Assembly (NCBI GenBank): GCA_003554375.1
Contig: PWGF01000200.1
Location: forward strand, 1 to 5,586
DNA length: 5,586 nucleotides
DNA from: Spirochaetaceae bacterium
GTDB taxonomy: Bacteria > Spirochaetota > Spirochaetia > DSM-27196 > SKKC01
Direction: 5' to 3'
Shown here: positions 1-5,586 of the stretch, piece by piece
How positions within the stretch are numbered: the first letter of the stretch is position 1
Layout of the letters: every line of letters starts with the position of its first letter
Notes under the pieces: model-generated
Told to the model about the DNA's origin: nothing
What the model saw: only the letters and a program-made list of their open reading frames with translations
Database searches by the model: none
Position numbers and translations under genes: made by a program

Positions 1-2977
1 CCGACGCTGCCAGTCCGTCCCGAAGAGCCGCCGCCCTGCGGGCAATGTCGTCCGGACCGGTGGCAAGAAGCGCCTCGCGCCGCCTCTGTCGGAGGTCGTC
101 ACCTACCCCGTATAGGGCCCGCTTCAACGATACCATGTTCTTTTCTCCCGGAGAGAACGGTCTCACTTCACGCCCCACCGTACCAATCACACCCGAAACA
201 ATCTCACTCTCATCGGGTGGCGTTCGCCCGTACTCAGCGCACACTTCGCGAAAGCTCCTGAAAGTGGCGACGATATCCGGATCCCGATAGCTCCCGAAGA
301 CGAAGACGCCGGTAAGCCCGTTTGTGGACGCCGTAGCGCCGTACGCCCCGCCCTGCATCCGTATCCGCTCCCAAAGGCGTCCGGTTCGAAGAATGTGCGC
401 CAGAACCATCTCGTGAGCGTGCTCGCGAGTCCCCAGCCGTGCCCCGCGCGTGGCGGCACTGACGTACGACACTTCGGAAGGGACACGAAAGCACTGGACA
501 GGACGCACGGTGGAAACGCGAACCTGTCGAAACGCGTCGCTCGGAAATGCATCACCTCCGGCGTGAGGCCTTCCCGGAACCTCGCACGATCCGTCGGAAG
601 CGGCGTCCCCGGCTCCGTCCGCCCCCTCATTCCCGGTGAGGGAAGCCGATAGCTCACCGACAAGCTCCTCGGCTCGTGCAAGCGACACACCGGAGCCCGC
701 CACCGCCGCGTTGATATGTGCTCGCGTCAGGATCCATCGGCGCAATTGACTAAGCCTCTCGATCAGTGAATCGAGATCGCGATGTGCGTCGATTCCGCTC
801 AGATAGAAAAGCTGACCGAAACCTTGGAGTTCGTCCTCAATCGCTTCGGCGGGCGACAGCTGAGCCGCCGCACGAGTGGCGGTGAAGCCCGTCCCCCCGG
901 GTACGAGTGCCGACTTCAGCTCGTTCCTGCGTTCGTAGAGGATATCGCGTACGCGCCTCCGGTCCGTAAGATCTGCTTCCACAAGAAGCCGGCGGAGAAG
1001 CGCCCAGCCCTCTTCGAGGGAGCGCTCGAGAGCTTTGAACCGAACCTGGAATGTCAGTGCCGCTCCTTCCCGGGGCCGGGCTAACCCGCCGGGAAGCGGC
1101 TCCGCAACGTCGACCGACGCCCGCACTCCGCCCGTATGAAGCGAAAGGCGCCGAGCTACTTCTGCGTAGTCGATATCCGGCAGCCCGGTTTCGGTCACGA
1201 TTTCGGCCAGCAGCGGCAACAGCGGTCGCAATCGATCGGGTACACCGGAGACATCCAACGCCAGATCGATATATACAATCGCGTTCGTGAAAAGGTCGTG
1301 TGTCAGAAGCACGCCGTCGCCGGGGAGAGATCGCCGCTCGTACTCGATCCGTTCGACCTCACGGGGAAGATCCTGAATATCGAGCGAAGGCAGCGCAGCC
1401 AACGCCTCGGGCGAATCCGGCTCTTGCTGGATCCGTTCGAGCCGCTTCTGGCGCTCTTGGAGAGCGTGTAGCTCCGGTTCACTCAGGCTTTCGCGCATGC
1501 GCGCAAGGCGCTCGGCCGACTCGGCACGCCGGCCTTCGGCGGGCTCGCTGTCCGGTACAACCGTCAAGGTTGTTCTGTGGCCATTCTGCACAAGGAGCTC
1601 GTCGACCAGGCGCTCGAAATACGATCCCTCTGATTCCGCGCGCCTTCGTAGCTCACGATAAGGTTCGGTGAACCGTAAGGTCGCCGCAGGCGAATGGCCG
1701 TGCAACCACCCGCGGCTTGCGCGCCGCAGCAAGCGCAGACCGTTGCCGACCCCGCGCCGCTCCCGGTTTCTGAACTCCAGCTTTCGAAGCGTTCCCTCCA
1801 CCACATCGTGGCCCAGTCCGCGATCGCGGACGTTTCGGAGCGCGTCCAATACGCACGCCTCGATCTCTTCGGCACGGGCCGGATCCGTTCCTCGAAGCCC
1901 CGCCGACAGGACCAGCTCGCGCAGCTCGTTTTCCAGTCCGGTCGGACCGCTCAGATCTTCCCCGAGCTCGCTCTCGATCAATGCCTGGTAGAGCGGCGCT
2001 CCGCTCGTTCCCAGGAGAGCCTCTCCCAGCGCTTCCATGGAAATCAGGTGCGACGGGTCGTCCACCGACCCCAGCAGCCAGTTCAACGTGACCGAGGATT
2101 TCGCTTCCTCGCCGCTCCCTTCGGCCGGGTAACGGGCCATCACCGGCCTGGGCTCTTGCCACCGCGGCTGCAACGGCACCTCCGCCGATACTTCCTTCGC
2201 GCTGAACGCCCCGAGGAATTGCTCTTCCAGAAAACTCAGGCAGTCTCCGACGGGAAGATCTCCGTAGAGGAATATGCGGGCGTTTGAAGGATGATAGTAG
2301 CGTGCGTGGTAATCCCGGAAGGCTTCATACGTTAGCTCCGGAATATGTCGCGGATCGCCCCCGGAATCCAAGCCGTAGGGCGTATCCGGAAAGAGGGAAC
2401 GAATCGCTCGTTCACCCGCGATGGCGTCGTGCGTAGAGTACGCACCTTGCATCTCGTTATACACAACCCCGGAGATACGCAACCGCCCCTCCTGGTCGAG
2501 CTCAAGCCGGTGTCCCTCCTGTCGGAACATGTCCTCCGTGAGCAGGGGGAAGAAGACCGCGTCTCCGTACACCGACATGAGATTGAACAGATCGCGCGTT
2601 ACCGTGCTGCCGGCGGGGTACACTGTCTTGTCGGGAAATGTCAGCGCGTTGAGGAACGTGTACATGCTCCCCTGCATCATACGAACGAACGGGTCTTTTA
2701 ACGGATACCGCCGAGAGCCGCAGAGGACGGTGTGCTCGAGAATATGGGCAACGCCACTCGAATCCGGAGGTACCGTCTTGAATACAAAGGCGAAGAGCTT
2801 ATCCGGATCATCGTTGGCTACATGGTATACCTCGCAACCGGTAGCTCGATGCCGAAACCAGAGGCCGTGCGCATTGTACTCGCGCAGCTCGTCGACGCCG
2901 ATGCGCTCGAACGCCGGATGATCCGGCGACCGCCCATTCGGCGCCGGACTATGGTATGGCTCAACGCGATTCGACAC
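1..2977 (-). CDS. M16C (PreP/presequence-protease-like) zinc metallopeptidase, C-terminus cut by the window edge
   Basis: Seen: one frame open for 992 codons with no stop. The inverted zinc motif HILEH lies at residues 78-82 (zinc ligands H78 and H82, catalytic base E81) in the context GVAHILEHTVLCGSRRYPLKDP, which is split here only by naming: the flanks VLCGSR and YPLKDPF are typical of PreP. The third zinc ligand is E175 in YNEMQGAYS, 97 residues after H78, close to the family spacing. A charged helical region at about 440-550 fits the M16C-associated linker joining the two halves. The C-terminal half carries RMQGGAY, with R873 and Y879 six residues apart, the substrate-binding Arg/Tyr pair of this family, followed by SYRDPD and IGTVG. 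About 25-50 residues are probably missing at the left edge (family about 970-1000 aa). Known: these clamshell enzymes degrade short unfolded peptides. No signal peptide is visible, so a cytoplasmic peptide-disposal role is inferred. The start is GTG at 2977; an in-frame stop lies further upstream with no ATG between. Confidence 0.95.
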   Translation of the reverse strand, partial: MSNRVEPYHSPAPNGRSPDHPAFERIGVDELREYNAHGLWFRHRATGCEVYHVANDDPDKLFAFVFKTVPPDSSGVAHILEHTVLCGSRRYPLKDPFVRMMQGSMYTFLNALTFPDKTVYPAGSTVTRDLFNLMSVYGDAVFFPLLTEDMFRQEGHRLELDQEGRLRISGVVYNEMQGAYSTHDAIAGERAIRSLFPDTPYGLDSGGDPRHIPELTYEAFRDYHARYYHPSNARIFLYGDLPVGDCLSFLEEQFLGAFSAKEVSAEVPLQPRWQEPRPVMARYPAEGSGEEAKSSVTLNWLLGSVDDPSHLISMEALGEALLGTSGAPLYQALIESELGEDLSGPTGLENELRELVLSAGLRGTDPARAEEIEACVLDALRNVRDRGLGHDVVEGTLRKLEFRNRERRGVGNGLRLLRRASRGWLHGHSPAATLRFTEPYRELRRRAESEGSYFERLVDELLVQNGHRTTLTVVPDSEPAEGRRAESAERLARMRESLSEPELHALQERQKRLERIQQEPDSPEALAALPSLDIQDLPREVERIEYERRSLPGDGVLLTHDLFTNAIVYIDLALDVSGVPDRLRPLLPLLAEIVTETGLPDIDYAEVARRLSLHTGGVRASVDVAEPLPGGLARPREGAALTFQVRFKALERSLEEGWALLRRLLVEADLTDRRRVRDILYERRNELKSALVPGGTGFTATRAAAQLSPAEAIEDELQGFGQLFYLSGIDAHRDLDSLIERLSQLRRWILTRAHINAAVAGSGVSLARAEELVGELSASLTGNEGADGAGDAASDGSCEVPGRPHAGGDAFPSDAFRQVRVSTVRPVQCFRVPSEVSYVSAATRGARLGTREHAHEMVLAHILRTGRLWERIRMQGGAYGATASTNGLTGVFVFGSYRDPDIVATFRSFREVCAEYGRTPPDESEIVSGVIGTVGREVRPFSPGEKNMVSLKRALYGVGDDLRQRRREALLATGPDDIARRAAALRDGLAAS

Positions 2978-2983
2978 AGAGAA

Positions 2984-2989
2984 CTCCTT
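2984..2989 (-). promoter_or_regulatory. Ribosome binding site fixing the GTG start of the M16C peptidase
   Basis: AAGGAG lies six bases before the GTG at 2977-2975. There is no in-frame ATG between this GTG and the upstream in-frame TGA, so the Shine-Dalgarno match decides the start. The first clearly conserved region of the protein begins about 30 residues later, which fits this start. Confidence 0.8.
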
Positions 2990-3069
2990 GTAGCGCTTCT
3001 CGCGGATGGAGTGTCGAGCTACTCACCCGGGCGCTGTCGAAAGACGGGAATGAGAGTGTTACTGGAACA

Positions 3070-3089
3070 CCGGCACCGCACGGTGCCGG
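3070..3089. repeat. Perfect inverted repeat, strongest stem of the array
   Basis: CCGGCACCG and CGGTGCCGG form a perfect 9-base inverted repeat around a CA centre; as a hairpin it would most likely fold as 8 pairs with a 4-base loop. It is the distal stem of the tandem array on the minus-strand transcript, about 80 bases before the Shine-Dalgarno sequence of the peptidase gene. Confidence 0.8.
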
Positions 3090-3112
3090 AGACGTTCCGC
3101 TTTGCGGACGGT

Positions 3113-3127
3113 TTCGGGTTTCCCGAA
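3113..3127. repeat. Inverted repeat TTCGGG-TTT-CCCGAA
   Basis: Perfect 6-base arms around a 3-base loop (AAA on the minus-strand transcript). It is the second stem after the TPR stop codon and has the same AAA loop as the neighbouring 3096-3108 stem (TCCGC/GCGGA). Confidence 0.75.
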
Positions 3128-3131
3128 GGTC

Positions 3132-3146
3132 CCCGGCCTGGCCGGG
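3132..3146. repeat. Inverted repeat CCCGGCC-T-GGCCGGG abutting a stop codon
   Basis: Perfect 7-base arms with a single central base; as RNA it would fold as 6 pairs with a 3-base loop. It begins at the base immediately after the TGA of the TPR gene (3149-3147), so a terminating ribosome would cover it. Confidence 0.75.
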
Positions 3147-3863
3147 TCACGCGAACTGGACATCGGTGAGAAGCGTCAGTTTGGTCTTCGCTCGGTCATC
3201 CTGGGGATTCAGCTCCAGGGCACGGCGAAAGCACTGGATCGCCTGGTTGTTGTCCCGGAGACCGTAATGCGCGGTTCCCATCATGTAATGAACCTCAGCG
3301 AAGTCCGGACTCTGCTCGACGAGCTCCCGTAGCAGTTCCAGCGCGCCCAAATAGTCCTTGTCTTGCAGCTTGAGCTGCGCCAGATAGAAGTTCGCGATCA
3401 ACGACTCCGACGACTGACCCTTGAGCTCCTCGAACCCGATAGCCGCGTCCTCGTTGTTTCCGAGAAAGAAGTTGATCAGGCCGACGAAGTAGCCGGCCAT
3501 CGCATGGCTCTGCCCACCACCGGCACGAACCTGCTCGAACTGCTCCAGCGCAGCCAGAAGCCGTCCCATGCGGTAGTAGCATACGCCCAGCTTGTACCGC
3601 ACAGCTGCCAGCTCCGGGCTCATCTGGAGCACCGAACGATACGCGTCCACTGACTCGTTCAACTTCCCCAGGCTATAGTACGTGTTGCCGAGCAGCAGAC
3701 GAACGAAGGTGCTACCGGGATACGTGTCCGCAAGCTGCACCAGCTTCGGCTCGGCACCTGCCCAGTCTCCGGTCAAATAGAGATTGAGAGCCTCTACGTA
3801 GGCCGGATCGGTCTGATTCAGTTCCATACTCCAAAGTGTACATCGCGCCGGCGCCGGAGGCAA
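3147..3863 (-). CDS. Tetratricopeptide repeat (TPR) protein, six repeats
   Basis: Seen: 238 residues if read from the TTG start. From about residue 20 almost the whole protein is a string of 34-residue helix-turn-helix units, starting near 18, 52, 86, 120, 154 and 188. They show the TPR pattern, for example LLLGNTYYSLGKLNESVDAY, KLGVCYYRMGRLLAALEQF and MMGTAHYGLRDNNQAIQCF, and repeats end in the usual SP/NP turn (MSPE, QSPD, LNPQ). There is no signal peptide, membrane segment or other domain. Known: TPR solenoids bind partner proteins or peptides; the partner cannot be told from sequence. Context: it lies 46 bases after fumC on the same strand, so co-transcription is likely, and a stem-loop cluster follows its stop. 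Start: TTG at 3863 has GGGAGG five bases upstream. The in-frame ATG at 3827 would give 226 residues but its GGAG sits only one base away. The family call is firm; function is unknown and the start is uncertain. Confidence 0.9.
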   Translation of the reverse strand: MPPAPARCTLWSMELNQTDPAYVEALNLYLTGDWAGAEPKLVQLADTYPGSTFVRLLLGNTYYSLGKLNESVDAYRSVLQMSPELAAVRYKLGVCYYRMGRLLAALEQFEQVRAGGGQSHAMAGYFVGLINFFLGNNEDAAIGFEELKGQSSESLIANFYLAQLKLQDKDYLGALELLRELVEQSPDFAEVHYMMGTAHYGLRDNNQAIQCFRRALELNPQDDRAKTKLTLLTDVQFA

Positions 3864-3868
3864 GAACG

Positions 3869-3874
3869 CCTCCC
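3869..3874 (-). promoter_or_regulatory. Ribosome binding site favouring a TTG start for the TPR gene
   Basis: GGGAGG lies five bases before the TTG at 3863-3861. The alternative ATG (3827-3825) has only GGAG one base away, too close for normal use. The added 12 N-terminal residues (rich in Pro, Ala and Arg) precede the first TPR helix and show no motif, so homology would be needed to settle the choice. Confidence 0.55.
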
Positions 3875-3909
3875 AAAACGCCCCCGAGAACGATTCGTGG
3901 CTGCTGCCC

Positions 3910-5298
3910 TCATACCATCCTCCCCGGATCGAGGAGGCGTGACAGATCCGCTTCGCTCAACACTCCGGATTCGCGGATCACCTCGCGGATGGTACGACGC
4001 TCTTGAAACGCCTTGTAAGCAAGCTCGCTTGCCTTGTCGTACCCGATGACCTTCGCGACCGGCGTCACCATCGCCAGACTCCACTCGATCCAGTAGTTGC
4101 AGCGCGCCACATCGGCCGTGATTCCGTCGACGCATTTCTCCGCAACCGCCCGGCACGCGTTCCCCAAGATTTCGCTCGATTCGACCACCTCCGAGGCGAT
4201 TAGCGGGTTCATCATGTTCAACTGCAACGGACCGTTTTGCCCGCCCATCGTCACCGAGATCGTCTTTCCGTGCGCGTACGCCGCGACCTGGATCAGCATT
4301 TCCGGGATGACCGGGTTGACTTTTCCCGGCATGATGGAGCTGCCGGGCTGGAGCGCCGGCAGCGCGATCTCGCCAAGCCCGCTACGAGGCCCCGAGTCCA
4401 GCAGCCTGAGATCGTTGGCAATCTTCATCAGGCTCGTAGCGAGGGTGTTAAGCGCTCCGGCATATGCTACCTGAGCGTCACGCGCGGCAATCCCTTCGAA
4501 CGGCAGCCCCGCCGGCTGAAACGGATAACCGCTGAGCCCGGCGATCTCCGCGATCGCTCGGTCGCGGTAGTCCGCCGGTGCATTCAGTCCTGTCCCGACG
4601 GCCGTACCCCCGAGAGGGATCTCCTCGATGTCGGCAAGAGTTCCCCGAATGCGATCCCGGTTCTTCTCGACCTGGACCGCAAAGGTCTCAAACTCCTGCC
4701 CCAGCGTCATCGGCACCGCGTCCTTAAGATGCGTTCGGCCCAGCTTGACCACATCGGCGAACTCCCGCGCTTTGGCTCGAAAGCTCTTTGCCAGGACGCC
4801 CAATGCCGCCAACAGATCGTCCGCCACCATGCGATTGGCAATGTGCACCGCGGTCGGAATAACGTCGTTGGAGCTCTGGCTCCGGTTCACGTGATCGTTC
4901 GGATGCACCGGAGTCTTCGTGCCCAACGGCTGTCCGAGAAGCTCGTTCGCCCGATTTGCTATTACTTCATTGGCGTTCATGTTCCATGACGTACCACTTC
5001 CCGTCTGGAACACATCGAGCGGGAAATGCTCGTCCCATCTGCCGTCGATCACCTCGCCGGCCGCCTGCTCGATTGCCTTGCCCCGCTCGTCTTCCAACTC
5101 GGCAAGAGTCCGGTTTACCACCGCCGCGGCCTTTTTTATCATGCCCAATGCGCGAATCATCGGCCCCGGGATACGCTTGGCGGAGACCGTGAAGTTCACT
5201 ATGGCTCGCTGCGTCTGCGCACCCCAGTAGGCCCACGCAGGTATGGAAACCGCACCCATCGTGTCCGTCTCAGTGCGAACGTTATCCTGTGTGCTCAT
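3910..5298 (-). CDS. fumC: Class II fumarate hydratase (fumarase C)
   Basis: Converts fumarate and water to L-malate in the TCA cycle; cytoplasmic homotetramer with active sites built from three subunits. Seen: 462 residues (E. coli FumC 467). Conserved regions in order: YWGAQTQRA (24-32), TGSGT (99-103), HPND (132-135), SQSSND (140-145), GRTHL (187-191, with H190 the expected catalytic base), GGTAVGTGLN (230-239) and the fumarase/aspartase signature GSSIMPGKVNP (319-329, with S320 the expected catalytic serine, K326 and N328 substrate contacts). TGSGT, QSSND and RTH are the fumarase forms; aspartases have GGAGT, QSTND and RTQ. Overall it resembles mycobacterial-type FumC. Odd: W105 where a small residue is usual in GT-x-x-NMN, and LQLN (358-361) resembling aspartase. 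Start: ATG at 5298 with AGGAG nine bases upstream; further upstream extension would run into the promoter. It is divergent to malate dehydrogenase, the next TCA enzyme, and precedes the TPR gene. Confidence 0.95.
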   Translation of the reverse strand: MSTQDNVRTETDTMGAVSIPAWAYWGAQTQRAIVNFTVSAKRIPGPMIRALGMIKKAAAVVNRTLAELEDERGKAIEQAAGEVIDGRWDEHFPLDVFQTGSGTSWNMNANEVIANRANELLGQPLGTKTPVHPNDHVNRSQSSNDVIPTAVHIANRMVADDLLAALGVLAKSFRAKAREFADVVKLGRTHLKDAVPMTLGQEFETFAVQVEKNRDRIRGTLADIEEIPLGGTAVGTGLNAPADYRDRAIAEIAGLSGYPFQPAGLPFEGIAARDAQVAYAGALNTLATSLMKIANDLRLLDSGPRSGLGEIALPALQPGSSIMPGKVNPVIPEMLIQVAAYAHGKTISVTMGGQNGPLQLNMMNPLIASEVVESSEILGNACRAVAEKCVDGITADVARCNYWIEWSLAMVTPVAKVIGYDKASELAYKAFQERRTIREVIRESGVLSEADLSRLLDPGRMV

Positions 5299-5307
5299 AC
5301 GGCGTTG

Positions 5308-5312
5308 CTCCT
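5308..5312 (-). promoter_or_regulatory. Ribosome binding site of fumC
   Basis: AGGAG lies nine bases before the ATG at 5298-5296. It selects this start over a TTG in the same frame at 5400, which would add 34 residues with no family counterpart and would lie upstream of the predicted fumC promoter. Confidence 0.75.
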
Positions 5313-5338
5313 GATGCCCTTTAAATTCCCTTGCGGTC

Positions 5339-5368
5339 ACTATACCGATTGACGCTTTCGGAGTGCAA
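5339..5368 (-). promoter_or_regulatory. Predicted sigma70-like promoter of fumC
   Basis: On the minus strand, TATAGT (5344-5339) matches the -10 consensus at five of six positions. TTGCAC (5368-5363), 18 bases upstream, is a weak -35 (TTG kept). Transcription would start near 5332, giving a leader of about 34 bases that contains the AGGAG site. The -10 mirrors the one used in the opposite direction at 5408-5413. Confidence 0.55.
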
Positions 5369-5384
5369 CGATCGCAGAGTATCC

Positions 5385-5413
5385 GTGACAGCGTAGACAA
5401 CGAACGGTATAGT
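5385..5413 (+). promoter_or_regulatory. Predicted sigma70-like promoter of the malate dehydrogenase gene
   Basis: GTGACA (5385-5390) matches the -35 consensus at five of six positions, and TATAGT (5408-5413) matches the -10 at five of six. The spacer is the optimal 17 bases. Transcription would start near 5420, leaving a leader of about 34 bases with GGGAG at 5442-5446, seven bases before the ATG. Confidence 0.7.
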
Positions 5414-5453
5414 AAGGTGAAGCAAGCCTAGTTGAAGCGACGGGAGATTGTCC

Positions 5454-5586
5454 ATGAAGCAGGTTGGTATAGTCGGAGCAGGAGACATCGGTGCAAATGT
5501 TGCCTTCTTTTTGGCGGAGCGCAACGTAGCCCCTGTGGTGGTTTACGACGAAACGGAGGGCCCTTCCACCGGGAAAGCGCTCGATA
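5454..5586 (+). CDS. mdh: Malate dehydrogenase (LDH-like, NAD-dependent), N-terminal fragment
   Basis: Oxidises L-malate to oxaloacetate with NAD, the TCA step after fumarase; cytoplasmic. Seen: only the first 44 codons before the window ends. They form the start of a Rossmann fold: strand VGIVGAG, the dinucleotide-binding glycine motif GAGDIG (residues 8-13), a helix, then strand VVVYD with D32 as the acidic residue expected to bind the NAD ribose. EG-PST-GKALD (35-44) matches the EGxxxGKALD stretch typical of LDH-like malate dehydrogenases. L-lactate dehydrogenase is the main alternative, because the substrate loop that separates the two lies beyond the edge, but GKALD and the fumC neighbour favour malate dehydrogenase. 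Start: ATG with GGGAG seven bases upstream, behind a good promoter. The gene is divergent to fumC, and the shared intergenic region suggests joint control. Confidence 0.88.
   Translation, partial: MKQVGIVGAGDIGANVAFFLAERNVAPVVVYDETEGPSTGKALD

Larger units (their letters stand above)
3070..3146 (-). terminator. Four tandem stem-loops after the TPR gene; possible U-less terminator or mRNA processing/stability element
   Basis: On the minus strand, directly after the TGA of the TPR gene, four inverted repeats follow each other with 4, 4 and 6 bases between them: 7-base arms at 3132-3138/3140-3146 (apex base A), 6-base arms at 3113-3118/3122-3127 (AAA loop), 5-base arms at 3096-3100/3104-3108 (AAA loop, extendable by CG/CG past one bulged base) and 9-base arms at 3070-3078/3081-3089. 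The arms are almost wholly G and C. No T-run follows any of them, so this is not a canonical intrinsic terminator. It could attenuate transcription into the peptidase gene, protect the upstream mRNA from 3' exonucleases, or mark a processing point. Existence of the repeats is certain; their function is inferred. Confidence 0.45.
5339..5413. repeat. Mirrored 9-base inverted repeat formed by the two divergent -10 regions
   Basis: ACTATACCG at 5339-5347 and CGGTATAGT at 5405-5413 are exact reverse complements. Their centre of symmetry, 5376, is also the exact midpoint of the two start codons (first bases 5298 and 5454), so each -10 hexamer ends 40 bases from its own gene. The conserved CGG just upstream of each TATAGT goes beyond what the -10 hexamer alone requires. 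Confidence 0.7.

Noticed and set aside
1653..2287. Overlapping open frames on both strands within the peptidase gene (minus 1653-2162, plus 1694-2287)
   Set aside because: Both lie inside the continuous peptidase frame. Their translations are Arg/Ala/Gly/Pro-rich low-complexity sequence typical of shadow frames.
1..2977. Frameshift or premature stop in the peptidase gene
   Set aside because: Codon-by-codon translation from 2977 to the edge shows no stop, and family motifs appear in the right order from HILEH to IGTVG, so the gene looks intact as far as visible.
2978..3069. Separate promoter for the peptidase gene between the stem-loops and the GTG start
   Set aside because: I looked for a -35/-10 pair on the minus strand; TTTCGACA near 3030 has no acceptable -10 at 16-18 bases. 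A dedicated promoter may exist but cannot be supported.
4237..4989. Long plus-strand open frame (250 codons) opposite fumC
   Set aside because: It is antisense to a fumarase with all family motifs, its Arg/His-rich translation matches nothing recognisable, and it has no good ribosome binding site. It is a by-product of GC-rich codon use.
3910..5298. Annotation as aspartate ammonia-lyase
   Set aside because: The substrate loops TGSGT, QSSND and RTH are the fumarase forms, and the neighbour is malate dehydrogenase.
5299..5400. Longer fumC start at a TTG at 5400
   Set aside because: The extra 34 residues have no counterpart in FumC, the region holds the predicted fumC promoter, and the ATG at 5298 has its own AGGAG.
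5321..5524. Minus-strand open frame across the divergent promoter region and the start of mdh
   Set aside because: It overlaps both promoters and the antisense of mdh and has no family resemblance.

Overview
The window is compact, GC-rich bacterial DNA (by eye roughly 60% G+C). It holds four protein-coding genes, no RNA genes, no mobile elements and no CRISPR array. Three genes read leftward on the minus strand and one reads rightward at the right edge. There is no gene-free stretch above 300 bases; the largest gaps are 169 bases (2978-3146) and 155 bases (5299-5453), and both hold recognisable structure.

Layout from right to left: the start of a malate dehydrogenase gene (plus strand, 5454 to the edge); a divergent promoter region; a class II fumarase gene (fumC, 3910-5298, minus); a six-repeat TPR protein (3147-3863, minus); a cluster of four tandem stem-loops (3070-3146); and a very large M16C (PreP/presequence-protease type) zinc metallopeptidase that starts at a GTG (2977, minus) and runs off the left edge, lacking only its last few dozen residues. 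I translated the peptidase frame codon by codon and found it open for all 992 visible codons, with every catalytic element present.

Fumarase and malate dehydrogenase catalyse consecutive TCA steps (fumarate to malate to oxaloacetate). They are transcribed divergently from what look like two mirror-image promoters: the 9-base sequence CGGTATAGT lies on each strand, and each -10 hexamer ends exactly 40 bases before its start codon. The TPR gene follows fumC after 46 bases and is probably co-transcribed with it. The peptidase gene is separated by the stem-loop cluster and may be expressed at a different level.

The organism cannot be named from this alone. A FumC resembling actinobacterial-type class II fumarases, an LDH-like malate dehydrogenase, a cytosolic bacterial PreP-like M16C protease and sigma70-like promoters point to a GC-rich free-living bacterium, perhaps of a less-studied phylum such as Gemmatimonadota or a deltaproteobacterial-type lineage; that placement is a guess. 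Most of the window is ordinary housekeeping sequence. I see no convincing new system; the items worth a second look are the mirrored divergent promoter, the stem-loop array and a few residue-level oddities.
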